Notes under the pieces: model-generated | What the model saw: the letters and a program-made list of their open reading frames with translations, nothing else | What the model was told of the DNA's origin: nothing | Databases searched by the model: none | Part shown: piece after piece, positions 51,601-60,300 of the stretch | Numbering within the stretch: position 1 is the first letter of the stretch | Layout: every line of letters begins with the position of its first letter | DNA from: Diphasiastrum complanatum | Lineage: Eukaryota; Streptophyta; Lycopodiopsida; Lycopodiales; Lycopodiaceae | Length of the DNA: 64,000 nt | Direction: 5' to 3' | NCBI GenBank assembly: GCA_029204225.1 | Contig: CM055108.1 | Location: 14,904,722-14,968,721 of the forward strand | Position numbers and translations under genes: made by a program

Positions 51601-54600
51601 GCATGTCAAGTTTCTATGATCAATCATGATTGCATGTCAAGTTTCTATGATCCTTCATGATTGCATGTCGAAAGAATTAAGATTTATGAAGAAAATCCTA
51701 TGCTTCTGATAAGCTAGATTTGGAATTAAGTCCATTGAAAGGAACTAGGTTTATGTTCCTATTTTGAGACCCTTTTTGGAATCCAATGTATATGCAATTG
51801 GCATAGGCCAATTGGTTTTGCATAATGAAAAGAAATATCCTTCGGGGGGGTGGTCCCCATCTTGACCCCTCAGTGCTTGTGCTGTATGTGAATGAATTTT
51901 ATGTGATCCATTGTTTTCGAGTTTTAATTTTCAAGTCTACTTTGATTTCATTTAAGTTGATTCAAGACTTGTTTTATGTGAATGATAAATCAATAAGTCC
52001 ATTGGCCTTTAAGATTTTAGGAGAGACCTTCCCTTCGAGTTCGCAGTTTGGTATCAGAGCCAAGGTTTTATATTTCGTGAACTTGATGTGAAGACCTTGT
52101 ATGTTCATGCATGCAGAAGAACATAAAGCTCCATCCGTTGTTTAAGAGGCCTTTTGCTTCAAGAAGCAAGTAGTGCATGGAAAGAATCAAGAAGACAAAG
52201 AGTCCTACTCGGGATGACGAAGAACCTGACGACAACGAAACACTGGACGCCTACTTGTGGAGAACCAGAAGGTCACTCATATCAAAAACATGCAACCCGA
52301 AACTAGTCACGGCCATTAAATCTTTGACGGCCATACTACTAAAACAAGAATCAAAGGATTGCTTTAAATACAGATCTAGGAATGCTTTGAAAAGCAAGAT
52401 GAAATAGAATCGTCAATATAAACGAGTTGTATATGTTGAACTTATAAACCTTGTTAAATAAATAGAACTTGTCACATGGTCATACGTGGGTACAAAATAC
52501 TTTCAGGCCCAAACTTAGGCAAATTTTTTTTCTAGTGCAAACTCGTGGGAGGCCCTCTTGCATGTTGATGCCACATACCCACTTAAGTTGGTAGACCCCC
52601 ATGCACATGTGCATGGGGGAGAAAAAGTTAGATTTGCCACATATCCTAGTTTGCATGCAACATGCAAGCTGCATGCATGTCAAATTGGACACATGCAATG
52701 AGACATGCAAATTGCCACCTAACTTGGACACTTGCAATAGCATACCATACCTTGTACATACATAATTTCTTACATATAGAACCTCCACGATTTGGAGGAG
52801 TGTGATTTTTGGGATAATCTTCCACTCTTCATCATTTTGTTCTCTTCTTCATCTCAATTTTGGTAGTAGCTCGCAGGAGGGTCTGATATGGGTTTTTTTC
52901 TTGTTTCTCCCTCTTCCCTCATCAGAATTCGGTGAGAACAGTTGCAATCTGTTGGTTGGAAGAGGGCGCTACTAGTCAGGTCATTCCCACTTTGAATTCT
53001 GAGCAGATCTGAGCCAGGACAGCAATCAACTACTTGGAGGAGGGCGCTGAATCTGTTTTGCTCAATCATTCATTTCTCTCTCAGATCTTGTCAGATTTGC
53101 ATAAGATTTGTTGGAATCTGTTGGTTAGAGGAGGGCGCTCCATCTCAAATCTTCTCCCACTCAATTTTCACTACATTGGAAGCAGGGCAGTCATCCAACC
53201 ATTTGAAGTAGGGCGCTGGATCTGATTTCCAAATATCATCCTAACTCTTTCATAAATTGTCAGAATTGAATAGGATCTTTTGCAAGTGGTTTCTCTTGCA
53301 TGGGCTCCTTCTTTCATAGTGAATAGAAGTCATATAGAAGCTGATCAGAATCTGATTTTTCAGATCTGAGGCACTTATTTGATGTAGCCAGCAAGTAGGA
53401 ATAGTCCATATCTTGGTTCATTCAATAGGCAATGAAGAGAGTTCAAATAGGATTGAATTAGGATCATTCTTATGATCTACAGCTTGTTGTTCTATGTGTC
53501 TTTCAGATGCATGTTTCATTCCTAGATCTGTTAGGCTCAAGTAGTCCTTGAAAATAGCATTTCTAGGGTCCTGAATCCAGATTTTGAGCTATTCTAGCAT
53601 CTCTGTTTTTACAACAGTATCAAGATTTGTTTGACATGAACAAGTAGATGAAATTTGGTATAATTTTGAAAATGGCTTATCTTAGCCAATACAAGGAATA
53701 TCTTTATTCCTTATGAGTTAATGTAAAAGTTTTCCAATGCATAGAAAAAGGGAAAGATTAAGTCTTGTAAAGAAAACACATGTAAAGGAAATTTTTGAAT
53801 TATGAATGATGATATATGTGACTTTGAAAGTCATGAAGCCTTAAGATCAGCTAAGCACGATGATCGTATGACGTAAGTCCTTTAATATGTTTTGGATTCA
53901 AATTTAAAGTCTTGTATGTAAAGAAGATTACGACTTTGAAAGGACTTTCTTTAACGTTCCAAAGTTTACAAAATTTTCATGAACTATGCAATTTAATAAA
54001 ATTATAAGACATGAGTGCAGGAACAAGAATGATCTTACCAAAGCGAGACCTCAAGATATGGATTTAAATCCATAAAGGAAGATAAAGATTGAGCTGATCA
54101 CTCTTGAAAATGATCTAAGAGGTTGGCACTTTCCTATAAGCAAGTGCTTGAGAAGGAAACCACCAGATCCGAGTAGTGCCACCAGAACTAACTCTGGCCT
54201 ATATGAGTTTCTAATGGTTCCATTTAGTTTTACCAACGCTTCTGCCACATTCAACCGAATGATGGACATACAAGAATACTTTCTACTTTCTTGAAGCTAA
54301 AAAGAGGTTTTTCTATTAGCCTACCATGTATCGAGATACAAAACATTATGAAAAAGCATGATTAGTATGTTAACATACTAAGGATGAACGGGGATTGAAA
54401 AAAGAAAAAAAAAATTTCCAAGACCAACTTCACCCTTTATCCATTCTTGAATCCCCAAGGAAATACTTTACTATAAATTTTGTTTCTGAGCTATCTAAAA
54501 CCCAGAATGGAAATGAAATAATAATTTGGACTATCCTAGATAAATTCAGTAAGAAAGCTAATTTTATTTCATAGCTCAAGAAATTTGAAGTAGATCCAAG

Positions 54601-55977
54601 AATCGAAGAACCAAAGCAGATCTTAATGTATAAGATCAGATCTGAAAGAAAGAGATTAGCATAAACACTATATCTCCTCAAGTTTAAGAATCATCCGACT
54701 ATGGATGCAAGATGAATGGAAGAAAACTCCTTCCAAGAATATCCAAAGATTGAAGACTCTTATTTGAGAAATATTCATTGAGGACAACGCTTTATGCGTT
54801 GGAGGGGTGTAATTTGTAGAGACAAATTGCCCCAAAGTAATAAAGACTTTCTCAACTTCAAACTCCATATAGACTTTGATGATATGAAACTACCAATGAC
54901 CATTATTCTTTTTGGATATTGTATGAATTTATTACTTTGATGATTTGAGTAACAGGCATTGATACCTGTAGAACTAAGAACCTTTTATGAACCATGTCTG
55001 ATGGTATGAGAATTGACCTATCTTTGAAGGCATATGCAGGTACTTATGAAAGTGCCTGAAGAACGAGAACCAGAATAAGAAGCCTTTTGGGCTTAAGGAC
55101 TGACCTTACTTTGAAGGTGTGTGTAGGTACTCATGAAAGTGCCTAAAGGACAAGAATTGGAACAAGAAACTTTCAAAGCTCAAGACTGTTATCCAAGAAG
55201 GCTTATGACAAAGTCTATAATGAAGGCTCAGAAGAGTCTATAAAGAAGGCTTATTTCTAAGTCTATAATGAAGGCTCAGAGGAGTCTATAAAGAACAGGA
55301 CAAGGCCAAGGGTTTGATCACCCTATTGACCCTTTCCACCATGATTGAGGATGGGCAACCTCTAGAAAAAAAGTGCCAATGACCATGATTGAGAATGGGC
55401 AACCTCTTGGAAAAAAGTGCCAATGAAATATTGATTATTATGCAAAACAAGATGGGCATATACTTTGGCCTTTTCCCTAGGAAGATTGCACTTGGGCGAA
55501 TTCCCAAGTTGTGACAATGAAAAACTATATGTAAATAAAAGTCAGGATTAAACCTTGTACCACCTACCTCCCACCTACTTTGCCACATGCATTCTAGGCT
55601 TTTTGGGGCACCCTCCTACACTCTTACTTCTCCATCCAACTCATCCTAATCTCTCTCCTAAACTTGTACACCTCACCAATTCACCCTCTCTAACTAATAC
55701 ACCTCATTCATGCACTCCACTTCACCTATAGTCCAGACTCCAAATGGAGTCTTCCCCACACCTCATGCACTTGAACTTGACACCTCACTCACTTTGGAAT
55801 GACTCTCCACTCTCTATATAAGTGGAAATGTACCCCACTACCAAAAGGATTCTTTGATTTTGCATCCAACCTCTTCCCTCTTGTTTGTTCTTGTGTACAG
55901 GTGCTTTGGAGAAGAAGATTGAAGCATTGGCTCAAGGAGGCTATGCTAAATTCTGGATTGGCAGATTTTAAAGCTCA

Positions 55978-56050
<73 letters not shown>

Positions 56051-57290
56051 CACCATCTCTCTTGTGCTGCATCTCCATTCTTGGAGTATCTGCACCATAA
56101 TCTAGTCTTGGCCATTCCTCTAACTCGGCCCACTACTTCTACCAAAAATCCAGCAACCAATTAAATATGAAACAAAGCTCTTTCGTCCCCAAACTTGGCC
56201 TTCTCCAAAATGATCTTATGACCTTGATTCAAGATTTACACTACCAAGCAACCCCAAAACTGGTTGCATGCATGTGTTATGATTTTTTTCAATTGGATGT
56301 CAAGATCCTAGACTTCTACATCATTGCATGTCAAGTATCTATGATCCATCATGATTGCATGTCACGTATCTATGATCAATCATGATTGCATGTCAAGTAT
56401 CTATGATCCATCACGATTGCATGTCAAGTTTCTATGATCCTTCGTGATTGCATGTCGAAAGAATTAAGATTTATGAAGAAAATCCTATGCTTCTGATAAG
56501 CTAGATTTGGAATTAAGTCCATTGAAAGGAACTAGGTTTATGTTCCTATTTTGAGACCCTTTTTGGAATCCAATGCATATGTAATTGGCATAGGCCAATT
56601 GGTTTTGCATAATGAAAAGAAATATCCTTCGGGGGGGTGGTCCCCATCTTGACCCCTCAGTGCTTCTGCTGTATGTGAATGAATTTTATGTGATCCATTG
56701 TTTTCGAGTTTTGATTTTCAAGTCTAATTTGATTTCATTTGAGTTGATTCAAGACTTGTTTTATGTGAATGATAAATCAATAAGTCCATTGGCCTTTAAG
56801 ATTTTAGGAGAGACCTTCCCTTCGAGTTCACACAGGAGGCGGATAGAAGACAGCAGGCGGCTAGGCAGCCATCGCGGCTGAGTTGGAACGTTAGAAGCTG
56901 CTTAACACTTTTTATGAGTGAGTATTATCATTCACTTTATGGAAATGATGTTGCCATCTTGCTAATCTATGTGGATGATATCATCTTGAGGTGGAGACAA
57001 TCAAGATGTGGAGGATATCAAGAGTGCTCTTAAGAAGGAGTTTGAGGTTCATGATCTTGGTAACTTGCATTACATTTTGGGAATAGAAGTTATTACATCT
57101 TCTCAATCTACTTTCATTTTTCAAGAGAAGTATGCTAATTCTATTCTAGAAAGATTTCATATGGTAGATGCAAAAGCTTGTGATACAACTATGGAGTATT
57201 GCAATCCCAGCAAGCAGGTGCATCTGCTGGACAGCGCTATGGAGCATTAGAGGTAGTGGTGCGATGGAGCGCCATCAAGCAGGGGCACGG

Positions 57291-57351
<61 letters not shown>

Positions 57352-60300
57352 TACCACTGACATCATTGTCATTGTTAGATGAGGCAGAGTTGTTTTATAG
57401 TGGCACTAACTCAGATGATTCGGAGTACTTGTCATAGGATGAGTCATAGATTTGTTAATTTTCTAATGCTACCACATCATTGCACTGGACCATTTTGGTG
57501 CGTTGTGACCCGACATTATAGATCATATATATTTTAACACATGTTTTATCTATACATTCTTTACGATTTTCGATGGATTCATGAGAGAGAGAGAGAGAGA
57601 GGAAGGTTCAATATGGTTTTCTATGATCCATTATCATTCCAAATGGATTCAATATGGTTTGTTATAGTTCAATATGGTTCGTTGTCATTTCGGATGGGTT
57701 CAATATGGTTTTGTTGTACTTCTGACTCAAACTCAAATTTTGTTCAATCCACAGATCTTATGGTACCATCTCTGTAAATAAGCCGCAAATCTTATGGCAA
57801 TAAATTCATGTAGGTTGCCAGTAGTTTTAGGTACAATGCGGAATGCTCAAAGCCATGTAAGTTTTCTAGAACTTCTCCTTTACTGGTGGGTAAAGTGGGT
57901 GTTTTTAAAAGTGATTAAAAGTTATGCAGCTAGTCTTGGTAGTAAAAGTCACCTAATGATTAAAGTGGATGTTTCTAATGAGATGCACAAGATGGGTTCA
58001 ACTTAGATAGTTGAACAAAGGCTTTTCTAAGAGATTTTGGCGATAAGAAAGAGAAGGAACGTTAAGAGAAAAGAATTGCCAAAACTTCAAAACTTTGTAC
58101 GTCCCTTTGATGCAAAGAATTGCCACTCTTAAAAAACGCACATTTGTTATAACCATAGTTGCACTGTGTTTCTGGAAACACGTTTCGAAACGCAGTCAGA
58201 AACACAGTTCAGAAACGCGTTTCTGGATTCAATCACGTTTCTCATAAACGTGTTTTTTTTTTTTTGGTGGGCAATATGGGTATCAGATGAAAGCTCTAAT
58301 TAAGAGCATTACACCTGTATAGTTTGCCGAATGTTTCGGGTACAAGATGGTATGGTTTAGGTGCATTAACTCCCAGGTTTACGCTCTAGCTTCTTCTAAT
58401 ATAAGAAATTAATTAAAATAAATTAGAATGTCATCATCAATCTCTATAGACCCCTCTGTCCACGCCTAAACCCTAAAAAACATGGAATTACGGCATGGAA
58501 ATTGAAATTTGTGATACGGACGAAGACGGGCGAAACAGAGGTCACAGGAGTCTCTGCAGGCATGTGGAAATGCGTTCTAGGCTCAAACATCACCTCAATC
58601 GGATGCCTACAAGTCATTTTGTGAAAATGGCAAAAAAACACATGCATTTGGAGTGTGGCGTTCAAATCTTCTTGGACTCGCCGTAACGGCTGAAACTGAC
58701 GCTGTAGGAATAACCGTGGGCATGATGAAAGGTGGTCTAGAGCCAAACTTCACTCGATTTGGTTGCCTACAGCTCAATGTCAACACTTGCAAAAAATCAT
58801 GCCTACACTTACCAAAAATCCGAAATCGATGGTTTCGCTCCCCACGAAACTCAGACCCCCCTAGCACCGTGTGCACCAAATCCGTATCGCTGAGCATCGA
58901 CTATTCACACACGAAGATCCGACTCCAATAGCCCATTGTAAAAAAATTTGGCTGGCGCGTTTTTGGCCACGAGGAGTGAGCAAAAAAATATATATATATT
59001 CTGGTTTTTTTAAGCACGTTTCGGGTTGATTTCCTTCTGACTTTCCTTTCTCTATCTTATCGCCAAAATCTTCCCAAAAAAGCCTCTGTTCAACTTTATA
59101 AGTTTAACCCATCTTGTGCATCTCATTAAAAACATGCACTATACCCATCAAGACACTTTTACTGCTAAGATTACAAACATAACTAGGAATCACTTTCAAA
59201 AAGTCAGGCTTGACAAGCTTAAGACAGTTGAAGAGCTCTTCAAAATTGTTTTGCAACACAATACCTAATAGTATGGCACGATGCTTTTTGTCACTTGCAT
59301 ACATGCATCAAGTATTCTCACCTTCTTTGTGCATGGGAAATGCCCACATCTAAAAAAAAGGAGGTCAAGAACCTCCGACAACATTTTTTTATTTCATGCT
59401 TGACCCCCTTTTAATTCTTACCATTAGAAACAAGTGTCTGCAGCCAACTAAAAGAATGCATGTTGCCCTCACCAACATCCTTCGTATCAGTTGAAAATTC
59501 AACGATTGGGTCCACATTCTTCTCTCCAACTTTATTGGCTTCATAAAGGTTGTGTAAAAGAACTGGCTTTGCTTCCGATTTCTTGAACTCACGTACCCAA
59601 GGAAGAAGCATGCCTTTTGGGGCAATGAATACCCTTTCATCTGAATACTCGGCTAAGAAGCTCTACAAGAACACGATGGTCAAAGAGGTCCTTCTAGTGC
59701 CTGATGTGTGTGTGTGTGTGTGTGCATGCGCGCGTGTGCGCCAAGGCACATCCACACCCCTCCTCACCAAGTACATTGCGTCCCAGAAATTGAAAGCATT
59801 AAAATTTATGAGGCTGCATCAAGACTTAGAAACAGGGGTGCAGTTGTAGTTTTACAGCAGGTCTTTGTCGCCTTTCATGCTGCTATGCTCCACCTCTCCA
59901 TCCAGATCTACTGGGGCTCCAGACTTCCCAACAATAACTTGTATAGTGAACTATGTGGATAGTATCTAGCCAAAAGAGAGTCATACAATGCATAAAAGTA
60001 TTCGAGTCAATTACTACTAAATTCCCAATGAAAAACCCTACATTTTGAACCTCACATTGCAAAAAATAAAAATAAATAAAAGTGCGTTCCGCTATTTTTT
60101 GGGACAAAATCCCGAAATGCATTCCAGAATGCATAATGCAACTATGATGCACACTATTCCATGCACTAGAAGAGAAAGTAGAGAGTTGACTAAAAAGGAT
60201 TTGTATGGATGAAGAAGTTGATATATGAAGGTCAAGTATTCTATTTAGAAAAATTTGAAGGATTTCATCTTGTACAAGCTAAGGATCAAAATACTGACCT

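Larger units (their letters stand above)
51493..56832 (+). mobile_element. LTR element 3 with TA...CA ends
   Basis: LTRs at 51493-52045 (553 bp) and 56278-56832 (555 bp), with candidate CAGGA duplications at 51488-51492 and 56833-56837. A primer site TGGTATCAGAGCC starts at 52049. Inside there is no intact protein: a possible gag relic, a leader-like array and short gypsy RT and integrase pieces, which may belong to another, nested element. No purine tract is evident before the right LTR. Confidence 0.75.

Noticed and set aside
51493-51670. Regular 31-bp repeats that could suggest a CRISPR-like array
   Set aside because: The units are head-to-tail without unique spacers, occur in both LTRs of a retroelement, and the window is eukaryotic nuclear DNA.
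58444-58931. Overlapping open stretches on both strands of about 90-100 codons
   Set aside because: They coincide with an imperfect tandem duplication of non-coding repeat DNA; no conserved motif in any frame.
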